The notes: generated by a model from the letters alone, not told the origin. A DNA stretch of 64,000 nt from Wagnerdoeblera sp046292685 (GCF_046292685.1 NZ_JBKBQM010000012.1:4163-68162), one strand, 5' to 3'; shown: positions 1 to 8,879, counted from the stretch's first letter. Program-made: numbers and translations.

Positions 1-258
1 GCTGAGCCGGCCCGAGGTTTCCAGCCCGATGCCAAGCTGCACCGTCTTGGAAAAACTGTCCACGACGTGAAACTGACTGCCCCGCGGCCGGGCAATCAGC
101 ATGCGACAACTGTTGGTGCCGAGATCCAGCGCCGCATACAGCGGCGCCGGGTCGGCGTTTGCAGGGGTGCCGGACGATTCGACCGGCAAGGCCGCCCCCT
201 CGGGCACGGCCTGCGCTTTCGGGAACGCGTCCGCACCCCGGGGACGCTGGGGCGTCAT
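1..258 (-). CDS. ppx: Ppx/GppA-family exopolyphosphatase, N-terminal part (truncated by window edge)
   Basis: The minus-strand frame starts at an ATG at 258 behind a GGAGGGCGGAG ribosome-binding stretch and runs off the left edge, so only the first 86 codons are present. Residues about 40-58 contain YAALDLGTNSCRMLIA, the phosphate-1 loop of the ASKHA fold used by exopolyphosphatase and pppGpp phosphohydrolase. The first ~38 residues are proline- and alanine-rich and probably unstructured. Family members hydrolyse polyphosphate or pppGpp in the cytoplasm. Without the C-terminal part, Ppx and GppA cannot be told apart. It is divergent from purM. Confidence 0.85.
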   Translation of the reverse strand, partial: MTPQRPRGADAFPKAQAVPEGAALPVESSGTPANADPAPLYAALDLGTNSCRMLIARPRGSQFHVVDSFSKTVQLGIGLETSGRLS

Positions 259-338
259 CTCCGCCCTCCGATATCTGGTTGCTTCCAACCTAGTCTTCCG
301 ACGCCCCCCGCGCAAGGGTGCGCGACGGCGGCGGTCCG

Positions 339-367
339 TTGCGCGACCCGCCCCGATGCGCTATGCG
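339..367 (+). promoter_or_regulatory. Candidate sigma-70 promoter for purM
   Basis: TTGCGC at 339-344 and TATGCG at 362-367 are 17 bp apart, and the -10 element ends 25 bp before the purM ATG. The match is by eye only. The rest of the 134-bp ppx-purM divergent region shows nothing clearer. Confidence 0.3.
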
Positions 368-392
368 CGCGTCACAACATCCGGGGGAAGCC

Positions 393-1442
393 ATGAGCGC
401 GGAAAAGACGGGCCTGACCTATGCCGATGCCGGCGTGGACATCGACGCGGGCAATGCGCTGGTGGATCGCATCAAGCCGGCGGCGAAACGCACCGACCGC
501 CCGGGCGTGATGGGGGGGCTCGGCGGCTTTGGCGGGTTGTTCGACCTGAAGGCGGCGGGCTATGCCGACCCGGTGCTGGTGGCGGCGACCGACGGGGTGG
601 GCACCAAGCTGCGCATCGCCATCGACACCGGGCGCGTGGACACCATCGGCATCGACCTGGTGGCGATGTGCGTCAACGACCTCGTTTGCCAGGGGGCGGA
701 GCCGCTGTTCTTTCTGGACTATTTCGCCACCGGCAAGCTGGAGGTCGCGCAGGCCGCCCGCATCATCGAAGGCATTGCCGCCGGTTGCGAAGCCAGCGGT
801 TGCGCCCTGATCGGTGGCGAAACCGCCGAGATGCCCGGCATGTATCACAAGGGCGATTTCGACCTGGCCGGGTTTGCGGTGGGGGCGATGGAACGCGGGG
901 CCGACCTGCCGCGCGATGTGGCGGCGGGCGACGTGCTGCTGGGGCTTGTCTCCTCGGGCGTGCATTCCAACGGCTACAGTTTCGTGCGCAAGGTGGTGGA
1001 ACTGTCGGGCCTGGGGTGGGATGCGCCCTGCCCCTGGGGGCCGGGCACGCTGGGGGAGGCGCTGTTGACCCCGACGCGGCTTTACGTGCGCCAGGCGCTG
1101 GCCACGATCCGCGCTGGCGGGGTTCATGGGCTGGCGCATATCACCGGGGGCGGCATCACCGAAAACCCGCCGCGCCTGCTGCCCGAAGGGCTGACCTGCG
1201 CCATCGACCTTTCGGCCTGGGACTTGCCGCCGGTGTTCCGCTGGCTGGCCGAGACCGCCGGCATGTCGGAACCGGAGCTGCTGAAGACCTTCAACTGCGG
1301 CATCGGCATGATGCTGGCGGTGGCGCCCGGCCGGGCCGATGCGCTGGCCGACCTGCTGGCCGGCATGGGCGAAACGGTGGTGCGGCTGGGCACGATCGTG
1401 CCCGGCGCGGGCGGGGTGGCCTATTCCGGGCGGCTTTTGTGA
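393..1442 (+). CDS. purM: Phosphoribosylformylglycinamidine cyclo-ligase (AIR synthetase)
   Basis: This 349-residue protein closes formylglycinamidine ribonucleotide to aminoimidazole ribonucleotide using ATP, the fifth step of de novo purine synthesis. Family hallmarks include SAEKTGLTYADAGVDIDAGN at the N-terminus, ATDGVGTKLRIA, the GGETAEMPGMY loop and the SGVHSNGYSFVR segment. The ATG at 393 follows GGGGGAAG. An in-frame start 75 bp upstream would add 25 residues with no family resemblance and was rejected. The stop overlaps the purN start by 4 bp (GTGA), so the two are probably translationally coupled. Confidence 0.97.
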   Translation: MSAEKTGLTYADAGVDIDAGNALVDRIKPAAKRTDRPGVMGGLGGFGGLFDLKAAGYADPVLVAATDGVGTKLRIAIDTGRVDTIGIDLVAMCVNDLVCQGAEPLFFLDYFATGKLEVAQAARIIEGIAAGCEASGCALIGGETAEMPGMYHKGDFDLAGFAVGAMERGADLPRDVAAGDVLLGLVSSGVHSNGYSFVRKVVELSGLGWDAPCPWGPGTLGEALLTPTRLYVRQALATIRAGGVHGLAHITGGGITENPPRLLPEGLTCAIDLSAWDLPPVFRWLAETAGMSEPELLKTFNCGIGMMLAVAPGRADALADLLAGMGETVVRLGTIVPGAGGVAYSGRLL

Positions 1443-2029
1443 AACGTGTCGCCATCCTGATTTCCGGCGGCGGGTCGAACATGGTCCGCCTGGTGGAAAG
1501 CATGGTCGGCGATCACCCGGCAAGGGCCGTGCTGGTCGCCTCGAACGACCCTGCGGCGGCGGGGCTGGCGCGGGCGGCGGCGCTGGGGGTGCCGGTGGCG
1601 GCGGTGGACCACCGCCCGTTCAAGGGCGACCGCGCCGCGTTCGAGGCGGCGCTGCTGGCGCCGATCCTGGCGGCCGAGCCCGACATCCTGTGCCTTGCGG
1701 GGTTCATGCGGGTGCTGACGCCGGGCTTTGTCGCACGGTTTGCCGGGCGGATGCTGAACATCCACCCGTCGCTGTTGCCGAAGTATCCGGGGCTGCACAC
1801 GCATCGGCGCGCGCTCGACGCCGGCGATGCCGAGGCCGGCTGCACCGTGCACGAGGTGACGGCCGTGCTGGACGATGGCCCGATCCTTGGCCAGGCGCGC
1901 GTGCCGGTCGAACCCGGCGACACGGCCGAAACGCTGGCAGCCCGGGTGCTGGCGATGGAACACCGGCTGTATCCGGCGGTGCTGCGCCGCTATGCGCAAG
2001 GCGACCGGACACCGGTCTTCCTGCCCTGA
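1439..2029 (+). CDS. purN: Phosphoribosylglycinamide formyltransferase (GART)
   Basis: This 196-residue enzyme transfers a formyl group from 10-formyltetrahydrofolate to glycinamide ribonucleotide, the third step of purine synthesis. The N-terminus reads KRVAILISGGGSNM, the phosphate-binding loop. MLNIHPSLLPKYPGLHTHRR carries the catalytic Asn and His, and TVHEVTAVLDDGPILGQ carries the conserved Asp. The GTG start at 1439 overlaps the purM stop. The length is normal for PurN. Confidence 0.96.
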   Translation: MKRVAILISGGGSNMVRLVESMVGDHPARAVLVASNDPAAAGLARAAALGVPVAAVDHRPFKGDRAAFEAALLAPILAAEPDILCLAGFMRVLTPGFVARFAGRMLNIHPSLLPKYPGLHTHRRALDAGDAEAGCTVHEVTAVLDDGPILGQARVPVEPGDTAETLAARVLAMEHRLYPAVLRRYAQGDRTPVFLP

Positions 2030-2116
2030 GCCTTGCCCACAGGGGACTCGCATATCCTGCACCGCCTGCTATGAGGGAACACCATGCGGGATACCCCCGC
2101 GCGACCCCGAGGACCG

Positions 2117-3274
2117 ATGCTTACCATCACCACCACCGAAGCCCTGGCCGAATTCTGCACCCTGGCCAAGGCGCAGCCCTACGTCACCATCGACACCGAA
2201 TTCCTGCGCGAACGCACCTATTGGGCCAAGCTCTGCCTGATCCAGATGGCGCTGCCCGGCAAGGACGGCCCCGCGGTGCTGGTGGACCCGATCGCCGGGC
2301 CCGACATGTCGATGGAGCCGCTGTACGACCTGATGCGCCACGAAGGCACGGTCAAGGTGTTTCACGCCGCCCGGCAGGATCTGGAAATCTTCTTCGTCGA
2401 AGGCGGTGTCTTTCCGCGCCCGCTGTTCGATACCCAGGTGGCCGCGATGGTCTGCGGCTATGGCGAACAGGTGGGCTATGAAACCCTGGTCAAGAAAATC
2501 TGCAAGGCCGATCTGGACAAGACCAGCCGCTTTACCGACTGGTCGCGCCGCCCGCTGACGCCCGCGCAATCGGAATATGCGCTGGCCGACGTGACGCATC
2601 TGCGGCTGATCTACGAAAACATGCTGGCGCAGTTGCGCAAGTCGGGCCGCACCCACTGGCTGGAAGAAGAACTGGCGATCCTGACCGATCCGGCCACCTA
2701 TACCGTGACCCCGGAAGACGCCTGGACCCGCGTCAAGACCCGCACCACCTCGGGCCGGTTCCTGGCGGTGGTGCGCGAACTGGCGCGCTTCCGCGAGGAA
2801 TACGCCCAGAGCCGCAACATCCCGAGGTCGCGCATCTTCAAGGACGATGCGCTGCTGGAGCTTGCCTCGACCCGGCCGACCAACCACGAGGAACTGAACC
2901 GCGCCCGCCTGCTGTTGCGCGAAGGCCGCAAGGGCGACATCGCCGACGGCATCCTTGCCGCCGTCAGGCGCGGGCTGGACACCCGCCCCGAAGACATGCC
3001 GAAGCCCGACCTGAGCCGCGAACAGATGCAGGTCAACCCGGCGCTGGCCGACCTGCTGCGCGTGCTGCTGAAGGCCAAGTCCGAAGAAACCGGCGTTGCG
3101 TCCAAGCTGATCGCCACCGCCTCCGATCTGGACGCCATCGCGGCCGGCGACCGCAGCGTGCCGGCCTTGCAAGGCTGGCGGGCCGAGGTGTTCGGCAACG
3201 ATGCCTTGCGGCTGTGCCGCGGCGAAATCGCGCTGTCGGCGATGGGCCAGCAGGTGACGGTGGTGCGGCTCTAG
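2117..3274 (+). CDS. rnd: Ribonuclease D
   Basis: This is a 385-residue 3'-5' exoribonuclease that trims tRNA and other structured RNA. The DEDDy exonuclease motifs are visible: TIDTEFLRERTYW (Exo I), VFHAARQDLEIF (Exo II) and YALADVTHL (Exo III, with the Tyr). An HRDC-type helical domain follows at about residues 200-280. The ATG at 2117 (MLTITTTEAL) follows GAGGACCG. An in-frame start at 2084 would add 11 Pro/Arg-rich residues and is less likely. A 7-bp hairpin lies just beyond the stop, shared with the convergent neighbour. Confidence 0.95.
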   Translation: MLTITTTEALAEFCTLAKAQPYVTIDTEFLRERTYWAKLCLIQMALPGKDGPAVLVDPIAGPDMSMEPLYDLMRHEGTVKVFHAARQDLEIFFVEGGVFPRPLFDTQVAAMVCGYGEQVGYETLVKKICKADLDKTSRFTDWSRRPLTPAQSEYALADVTHLRLIYENMLAQLRKSGRTHWLEEELAILTDPATYTVTPEDAWTRVKTRTTSGRFLAVVRELARFREEYAQSRNIPRSRIFKDDALLELASTRPTNHEELNRARLLLREGRKGDIADGILAAVRRGLDTRPEDMPKPDLSREQMQVNPALADLLRVLLKAKSEETGVASKLIATASDLDAIAAGDRSVPALQGWRAEVFGNDALRLCRGEIALSAMGQQVTVVRL

Positions 3275-3281
3275 CCGGGCG

Positions 3282-3299
3282 GGGCGCCTTCAGGCGCCC
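3282..3299. terminator. Small hairpin between convergent rnd and the RatA-like gene
   Basis: GGGCGCC (3282-3288), the loop TTCA and GGCGCCC (3293-3299) form a perfect 7-bp stem. It lies 8 bp past the rnd stop and contains the stop codon of the minus-strand gene in its loop. There is no T-run, so termination activity is inferred. Confidence 0.4.
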
Positions 3300-3748
3300 T
3301 TGCCGTAAAGCTGCGCGGCCCGCGCCTCGAAGGCGCGCACGATGCGCAGCATGGCTTCGTGGAACACCACGCCGATCACCTTTTGCAGGATGGCGTTGCG
3401 GAACTCGAAATCCACCAGGAACTCCACCTCGCAGCCGCCTTCGGGGCGGTCGCGGAACTCCCAGGTGGAGCGCATGTGCCGGAACGGCCCGTCGAGGTAT
3501 TCGGTCTCGATCCGCAAGGCGCCCGGGTCCAGCACCACGCGGCTGCCGAAGCGTTCGCGGAACACCTTGAAGCTGATGACCAGATCGGCCTCCATCACCT
3601 CGCGCCCGTCGCCCAGGGGCTTGCGCGACCGGATCCGCGCCGCCGCGTTCCACGGCAGGAATTCGGGGTAGCGCGCCACATCGGCGACCAGATCGTACAT
3701 CTGGCGCGCGGCATAGGGCAGCGGGCGGGTCTCGTGGTGGCGGGGCAT
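3290..3748 (-). CDS. RatA/COQ10-like START-domain protein (polyketide cyclase superfamily)
   Basis: This is a 152-residue single-domain protein of the START/Bet v1 superfamily. MYDLVADVARYPEFLPWNAA is the characteristic N-terminal helix-grip segment, and CEVEFLVDFEFRNAILQKVI is the matching C-terminal strand and helix. Members are often labelled RatA toxins, but in alphaproteobacteria they are generally taken to be ubiquinone-binding COQ10-type chaperones for respiration, and I favour that role. The ATG at 3748 (MPRHHETRPLPYAA) is chosen because homology begins there. An upstream in-frame extension overlaps hpt on the other strand and was rejected. Confidence 0.85.
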   Translation of the reverse strand: MPRHHETRPLPYAARQMYDLVADVARYPEFLPWNAAARIRSRKPLGDGREVMEADLVISFKVFRERFGSRVVLDPGALRIETEYLDGPFRHMRSTWEFRDRPEGGCEVEFLVDFEFRNAILQKVIGVVFHEAMLRIVRAFEARAAQLYGKGA

Positions 3749-3820
3749 CGGTCTGGTCTGTTGCGGAACCGTTCGGCAAGCCCTATGGGGGAAAGCAGGC
3801 CGGGAAATCAAGAGGCGCCC

Positions 3821-4369
3821 ATGTCGCACAAGCCTTATGTCATCGACCAGATGATCAGCGCCAAGTCCATTGCCGCGCGTGTCGAGGAACTCGCGCGCGA
3901 GATCACCGCCCATTTCCGCGGCACCGACAAGCTGGTGGTGGTGGGGCTGTTGCGCGGATCGTTCATCTTCATCGCCGATCTGGTGCGCGAGATCGACCTG
4001 CCGGTCGAGGTCGATTTCCTCGAGGCGTCCAGCTATGGCGATGCCATGCATTCCAGCCGCGAGGTGCGCATCCTCAAGGACTTGCGCGGCGAAATCGCCG
4101 GGCGCGACGTGCTGGTGGTGGAGGATATCGTGGACACGGGCTTTACCCTGCACCACGTCAAGAACCTGCTGCTCAGCCGCGAGCCGCGGCGGCTGGAGGT
4201 TTGCGCCCTGCTCGACAAGCCCAGTCGGCGCGAGGTGGACATCAAGGCCACCTGGACGGGGTTCGAAATCCCCGACGAATTCGTCGTGGGCTATGGCATC
4301 GACTATGCGCAGCGCAACCGCAACCTGCCCTATATCGGCAAGGTGCGTTTCACCGGGCCTGACGCGTGA
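3821..4369 (+). CDS. hpt: Hypoxanthine-guanine phosphoribosyltransferase
   Basis: This 182-residue purine salvage enzyme converts hypoxanthine or guanine plus PRPP to IMP or GMP. The type I PRTase signature VLVVEDIVDTGFT is the PRPP-binding loop. LRGSFIFIADLVREI carries the pyrophosphate-binding loop, and DKPSRREVDIKATWTGFEIP matches the purine-binding hood. The ATG at 3821 follows AGAGG with a 5-bp spacer. The stop overlaps the next small gene by GTGA. Its product links to the XDH/BMP purine module at 17-26 kb. Confidence 0.95.
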   Translation: MSHKPYVIDQMISAKSIAARVEELAREITAHFRGTDKLVVVGLLRGSFIFIADLVREIDLPVEVDFLEASSYGDAMHSSREVRILKDLRGEIAGRDVLVVEDIVDTGFTLHHVKNLLLSREPRRLEVCALLDKPSRREVDIKATWTGFEIPDEFVVGYGIDYAQRNRNLPYIGKVRFTGPDA

Positions 4370-4557
4370 ACCCCATCTGGTTCCTGCGCATGGCGAAATG
4401 GGTGCGCCGCCCGCCGTCGGCGCGCACCGTGGCGATCTGGGCGGTGGTGGCGGCGATCTGCCTTGGGATCGCGGGGTTCGAGCTGCTGTTCGGCTGGCCC
4501 GAGGCGCTGACGCTCAACCCCGGCGGCGTCCCGAAGGTGGCGGTACCAAAGCCGTGA
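4366..4557 (+). CDS. Small single-span membrane protein of unknown function
   Basis: The 63-residue product starts at a GTG that overlaps the hpt stop (GTGA), which suggests coupled translation. Residues about 1-20 are basic (MAKWVRRPPSART). Residues about 21-46 form one hydrophobic helix (VAIWAVVAAICLGIAGFELL), and a short Pro-rich tail follows. The positive-inside pattern predicts a cytoplasmic N-terminus. I do not recognise the family. The coupling to hpt supports it being a real gene. Confidence 0.6.
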   Translation: MNPIWFLRMAKWVRRPPSARTVAIWAVVAAICLGIAGFELLFGWPEALTLNPGGVPKVAVPKP

Positions 4558-4629
4558 GCGTGGCGCCTCGGCGCTGGACAGCACCGGGGCCGGCAAGGCA
4601 GGGTTTCGAAAGCAACAGTCGGGGAGGCG

Positions 4630-5526
4630 ATGATGGGGTCCGCGCGTTATGCCCTGATCGGTGCGGTTCTGGTGGCCGGCGCGGTCGGATGGTGGGTCAC
4701 CCGCCCGGTGCAGATCAACCCTGCGGTTTTCGCGGGCCTGTCGCCCGACCCCGCGCGGGGCGAGGCGGTGTATCACGCGGCGGGCTGCGGATCGTGCCAC
4801 ATGGCGCCCGGCGCGGCCGAGGAGGCGCGGCTGGTCCTGTCCGGCGGGCAGCAGTTCGAAACCCCGTTCGGCGTGTTCGTGGCCCCCAACATCTCGACCG
4901 ACCCGGTCCACGGCATCGGGGGCTGGACGGTGCCGATGCTGGCCAATGCGGTGATGGCCGGCGTGTCGCCCGAAGGGGCGCATTACTACCCCGCCTTTCC
5001 CTGGGACAGCTATCGCGGCATGACCCCGCAGGATCTGGTGGATCTGCACGCCTGGCTGGCCACCCTGCCCGCCTCGGCGGCACCCAGCCTGCCGCACGAA
5101 CTGCCCTGGCCGCTGCAATTTCGCCGCGGGATCGGCGCCTGGAAGCTGGCCTTCGGGCGCCTGGGCTGGGTCGTGGATGCGCCCGACCTGACCGAGGCCG
5201 AACGCCGTGGCCGCTATCTGGCCGAGGTGCTGGGCCATTGCGGCGAATGCCACACGCCGCGCGGCATCACGGGGGCCCCCGACACCGGCCGCTGGCTGGC
5301 CGGCGGGCCGGATGCCAGCGGCAAGGGGCGGGTGCCCAACATCACCCCCGCTGCCCTCGACTGGAGCGTCGAGGAGATCGCCGCCTACCTGACCACCGGC
5401 TTCACCCCAGACTACGACAGCGCGGGCGGCCACATGGCGCTGGTGGTGGCCAATTTCGCCCGCCTGCCCGACAGCGACCGCGCGGCGGTCGCCGCCTATC
5501 TCAAGCGGGTCGCCCCGGTGAAGTGA
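4630..5526 (+). CDS. Membrane-anchored diheme cytochrome c
   Basis: This is a 298-residue protein with an uncleaved-looking N-terminal helix (about residues 7-23) and two class I cytochrome c domains. The haem sites are C53-G-S-C56-H57 and C204-G-E-C207-H208. It should sit on the periplasmic side of the inner membrane and pass electrons to the respiratory chain. The closest family I recognise is the cytochrome subunit of alcohol or gluconate dehydrogenases, but no dehydrogenase subunit is adjacent, so the electron donor is unknown. The ATG ATG start at 4630 follows GGGGAGGCG. Confidence 0.88.
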   Translation: MMGSARYALIGAVLVAGAVGWWVTRPVQINPAVFAGLSPDPARGEAVYHAAGCGSCHMAPGAAEEARLVLSGGQQFETPFGVFVAPNISTDPVHGIGGWTVPMLANAVMAGVSPEGAHYYPAFPWDSYRGMTPQDLVDLHAWLATLPASAAPSLPHELPWPLQFRRGIGAWKLAFGRLGWVVDAPDLTEAERRGRYLAEVLGHCGECHTPRGITGAPDTGRWLAGGPDASGKGRVPNITPAALDWSVEEIAAYLTTGFTPDYDSAGGHMALVVANFARLPDSDRAAVAAYLKRVAPVK

Positions 5527-5620
5527 CCCGGCCTTGCCGCATTGCGGCGTGGAATTGACCGCCGCCAGGCTTTCTGCAAAGGATTGACGTCACCGGCACG
5601 TGACAGAGGGGCGGGCGGAC

Positions 5621-6997
5621 ATGAAGGTCATCATCTGCGGGGCCGGGCAGGTCGGCTGGCAGATCGCGCGCCATCTGGCCGGCGAACGCAACGATGTCAC
5701 CATCGTCGATTCGAACGCCGATCTGGTGCGACGCGCGGCCGACACGCTGGATGTGCAGGGGATCGCCGGCTTTGCCTCCTACCCTTCGGTGCTCGAGCGC
5801 GCGGGCGCGCGCGACGCCGACATGATCATCGCTGCCACCCATTCGGACGAGGTGAACATGGTCACCTGTCAGGTGGCGCATTCGGTCTTCGGCGTGCCGC
5901 GCAAGATTGCCCGCCTGCGCGCGCAGGATTACCAGGAAACCCTGCATGCCGACCTCTATCGGCAGGATCACCTGCCGATAGACGTGGTCATCAGCCCCGA
6001 ACGCGAAGTGGCACTGGCCGCGTTGCAACGCATCGCCGCCCCCGCTGCCTTCGATACCGAGGCGTTCCTCGGCGGGCGGGCGCAACTGCTGGGCCTGGCA
6101 CTGGAGGAGGATTGCCCGGTTCTGAACACGCCCTTGCGGCAGTTGTCGGACCTGTTTTCCACCCTTCGCGCCATCGTGGCGGGCATTCGCCGCGAAGGCC
6201 GGCTGTTTGCCCCCGAACCGGGCGACCAGTTGTTTCCCGGCGACCGGATCTATGTCTTCAGCCATGCCGAGGATGTGAAGCGCACGCTGGAAATCTTCGG
6301 CAAGGCCACGAAAAAGCAGGAGCGCGTGGTCGTGGTCGGGGCGGGCAACGTCGGGCTGGCGGTGGCGCAGGCGCTGGAATCGCGCAGCGACCGCGTGCGG
6401 GTCAAGCTGATCGAGCGCGACCGCAAGCGCGCCGAACAGGCCGCCGACGCGCTGGAACGCTCGATCGTGCTGAACGGCGACGGCATGGACATGGAGATCC
6501 TGCAGGAAGCCGACATCGACCGCGCCGATGCCATCCTGGCCGTCACCGACGACGACAAGACCAACCTGCTGGTGTCGGTGCGCGCCAAGCAGCTGGGCTG
6601 CAAGCTGGCCATCGCGCTGGTCAACGACCCCACCCTTGTGCCGCTGATCGCGGCGCTGGACGTGGACGCCTACATCAACCCGCGCGCGACCACCGTCAGC
6701 TCGATCCTGAAGCACATCCGCCACGGGCGGGTGCGCGCGATCTACAGCCTTGGCGATGCCGAGGCCGAGGTGATAGAGGCGCAGGTGCTTTCGACCTCGC
6801 CCATCGCGGGCAAGATGATACGCGATATCGACTTTCCCGAAGGCGTGCTGGTCGGCATGGTGATGAAGGGCAAGGAGGTGCTGCGCCCGCATTCCGGCCT
6901 GCGCATCGACGAAGGCGATGTGGTCACGCTGTTTGCCCTGGCCGGCGACATCCCCGAGGTGGAGCGCCTGTTGCAGGTCTCCATCGACTATTTCTAG
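5621..6997 (+). CDS. trkA: Trk system potassium uptake protein TrkA
   Basis: This is a 458-residue cytoplasmic regulatory subunit of the Trk potassium transporter. It holds two RCK (TrkA_N plus TrkA_C) modules. The first nucleotide-binding loop is IICGAGQVGWQIA near residue 4 and the second is VVVGAGNVGLAVA near residue 236. Both are followed by acidic residues typical of NAD(H) binding. The ATG at 5621 (MKVIICGAGQ) follows GGGGCGGGCGG. A GTG 21 bp upstream in frame would add MTEGRAD and is less likely. trkH starts 3 bp after the stop. Confidence 0.96.
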   Translation: MKVIICGAGQVGWQIARHLAGERNDVTIVDSNADLVRRAADTLDVQGIAGFASYPSVLERAGARDADMIIAATHSDEVNMVTCQVAHSVFGVPRKIARLRAQDYQETLHADLYRQDHLPIDVVISPEREVALAALQRIAAPAAFDTEAFLGGRAQLLGLALEEDCPVLNTPLRQLSDLFSTLRAIVAGIRREGRLFAPEPGDQLFPGDRIYVFSHAEDVKRTLEIFGKATKKQERVVVVGAGNVGLAVAQALESRSDRVRVKLIERDRKRAEQAADALERSIVLNGDGMDMEILQEADIDRADAILAVTDDDKTNLLVSVRAKQLGCKLAIALVNDPTLVPLIAALDVDAYINPRATTVSSILKHIRHGRVRAIYSLGDAEAEVIEAQVLSTSPIAGKMIRDIDFPEGVLVGMVMKGKEVLRPHSGLRIDEGDVVTLFALAGDIPEVERLLQVSIDYF

Positions 6998-7000
6998 GCC

Positions 7001-8518
7001 ATGAAGCGGCTTGCCACCCTGCCCTTGCCGGTGGTGCTGCTGGTGGTGGCGGCGCTGCTGATGTTCCTGCCGGCGGCGCATGGCGTGATCGTGCGCCAGC
7101 ATGCGGTGGGGCGCGCGTTCTTTTACTCCGGGGTGCTGGTGCTGTCGTTCGCGGTGCTCTTGGGCATCGTGACCCAGGGGTTCCGGCCGCGCAACCCGGC
7201 GCGCAGCCACCTGCGGGCGCTGGTGCTGGCCTATCTGATGTTGCCGCCGGTGCTGGCGCTGCCCTTTGCGCAAGCGGTGCCCGACACCTCGTTCTTCAAT
7301 GCCTGGTTCGAGATGGTGTCGTCGTTCACCACCACGGGCGCCACGCTCTACGACACGCCGGGGCGGCTGCCGCCTTCGGTGCATCTGTGGCGCGGGATCG
7401 TGGGCTGGGCCGGGGGGTTCTTCGTGCTGGTGGCGGCGGCGGCGATTCTGGCGCCGCAGAACCTCGGCGGGTTCGAGCTTTATGCCCCCGCGGCGCTGGG
7501 GCGGGTGCGGCTGGAGCCGGGCCAGACCGGGCCCGGCGCCGACCCCGCGCAACGGGTGCTGGGGCATGCGTTGGCCTTGCTGCCGGTCTATGCCGGGCTG
7601 ACGGTGATGGTCTGGGTTGCGCTTTCGGTGGCGGGCGATCCGCCGCTGGTCGCGGTGATGCACGCAATGGCGGCGCTGGCCACCTCGGGCATCAGCCCCC
7701 TGCCCGGCCTGCCCGAGGCGCCTTCGGGGCGCATCGGCGAAATGGTGCTGGCGCTGGCGCTGGTCGTGGCGCTGACCCGGCGGCTGCTGCCCGGCGCCCC
7801 GTTCGCCGAAGCGCGCGGCCCGCTGTGGCGCGACCCGGAACTGCGGGTTGCCGGCCTGTTCCTGCTGGCGGTGCCCGGCGCGCTGTTCCTGCGCCACTGG
7901 ATCGGCGCCATCGAAAGCGACCTGCCGTCCAGCCTGGCGGGCGGGCTCAGCGCGTTGTGGGGGGCGCTGTTCACGGTGCTGTCGTTCCTGACGACCACCG
8001 GCTTCGAATCGGCCGGCTGGACGGATGCCCGGGTCTGGTCGGGCTTGCCGGCGCCGGGGTTGCTGCTGCTGGGGCTGGTGATGATGGGGGGCGGCGTCGC
8101 CACCACGGCGGGCGGGGTCAAGCTTTTGCGGGTCTATGCGCTTTACAGCCTGGGCCGGCATGAAATGGGCCGCCTGTCGGACCCGTCCTCGGTGGCCGGG
8201 GGCGGCCCTGCGGCACGGCAGATGCGCGGCGACGGTGCGTTCATCGCTTTTGTGTTCTTCATGCTGTTCGCGCTGTCGCTGGGGGCAGCCAATCTGGCGC
8301 TGGCCGGGCTTGGCCTGCCGTTCGAACGCGGGCTCGTGCTTTCGGTTGCGGCGCTGACCACCACCGGCCCGCTGGCCGAGGTGACGCAACTGTCCGAACG
8401 CGGCTGGTCGGGCCTGGGCGACGGGGCCAAGGCGGTGCTGGCGGCCTGCATGGTGCTGGGCCGGCTGGAAACGCTCGCACTGCTCGCCTTCCTGTTGCCG
8501 GCCGCCTGGCGGCGCTAG
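7001..8518 (+). CDS. trkH: TrkH family potassium uptake channel protein
   Basis: This is a 505-residue polytopic inner-membrane protein forming the K+ pore that TrkA gates. Four pore-loop repeats can be seen in order: VSSFTTTGATLY, ALATSGISPLPG, LSFLTTTGFESAG and AALTTTGPLAEV. Each carries the central glycine of the selectivity filter and is flanked by hydrophobic helices. Length and order match the family. It sits directly behind trkA, so the pair encodes a complete uptake system. Confidence 0.94.
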   Translation: MKRLATLPLPVVLLVVAALLMFLPAAHGVIVRQHAVGRAFFYSGVLVLSFAVLLGIVTQGFRPRNPARSHLRALVLAYLMLPPVLALPFAQAVPDTSFFNAWFEMVSSFTTTGATLYDTPGRLPPSVHLWRGIVGWAGGFFVLVAAAAILAPQNLGGFELYAPAALGRVRLEPGQTGPGADPAQRVLGHALALLPVYAGLTVMVWVALSVAGDPPLVAVMHAMAALATSGISPLPGLPEAPSGRIGEMVLALALVVALTRRLLPGAPFAEARGPLWRDPELRVAGLFLLAVPGALFLRHWIGAIESDLPSSLAGGLSALWGALFTVLSFLTTTGFESAGWTDARVWSGLPAPGLLLLGLVMMGGGVATTAGGVKLLRVYALYSLGRHEMGRLSDPSSVAGGGPAARQMRGDGAFIAFVFFMLFALSLGAANLALAGLGLPFERGLVLSVAALTTTGPLAEVTQLSERGWSGLGDGAKAVLAACMVLGRLETLALLAFLLPAAWRR

Positions 8519-8529
8519 GCCCGATTAGA

Positions 8530-8549
8530 TCCGTAACGGACTGTTTTTT
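8530..8549 (+). terminator. Weak terminator-like hairpin after trkH
   Basis: TCCG-TAA-CGGA (8530-8540) is followed by a run of six T (8544-8549). The T-run fits an intrinsic terminator, but the stem is only 4-5 bp, so activity is doubtful. Confidence 0.25.
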
Positions 8550-8645
8550 GGGCTGGAATCTTGCCGCAAGGCACGACATAGTTGCACCGCGGGGAGGAAC
8601 CGCGACAAGAAACGCCAAGAAAAACGCGCGCAAAGGCAAAAAAAT

Positions 8646-8879
8646 ATGGCTGGCGACAAACAGAACCTGCAGGACGCCTTTCTCAATCACGTCCGCAAGG
8701 CCAAGATTCCGGTAACGATCTTTCTCATCAACGGTGTCAAGCTGCAAGGCGTGATAACCTGGTTCGACAATTTCTGCGTGCTGCTGCGCCGCGATGGCCA
8801 GTCGCAGCTGGTCTACAAGCATGCGATTTCCACCATCATGCCGGGCCAGCCCATCAGCCTGTACGAAGGCGAGGATTGA
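8646..8879 (+). CDS. hfq: RNA chaperone Hfq
   Basis: This is a 77-residue Sm-like protein forming the hexameric ring that pairs small RNAs with mRNAs. The Sm1 motif is seen in VTIFLINGVKLQGVITWFD and the Sm2 motif in YKHAISTIMP. The short C-terminal tail is typical of alphaproteobacterial Hfq. An AAAGG lies 9-10 bp before the ATG. The stop overlaps the hflX TTG start, matching the conserved hfq-hflX order. Confidence 0.97.
   Translation: MAGDKQNLQDAFLNHVRKAKIPVTIFLINGVKLQGVITWFDNFCVLLRRDGQSQLVYKHAISTIMPGQPISLYEGED

Noticed and set aside
3290..3748. RatA toxin of a toxin-antitoxin pair
   Set aside because: The START-domain protein has no antitoxin partner gene. The COQ10-type interpretation fits alphaproteobacteria better.
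5501..8389. 962-codon minus-strand frame across trkA and trkH
   Set aside because: Composition (His/Arg/Gln-rich) is that of a shadow frame, and both sense genes are complete and coupled.
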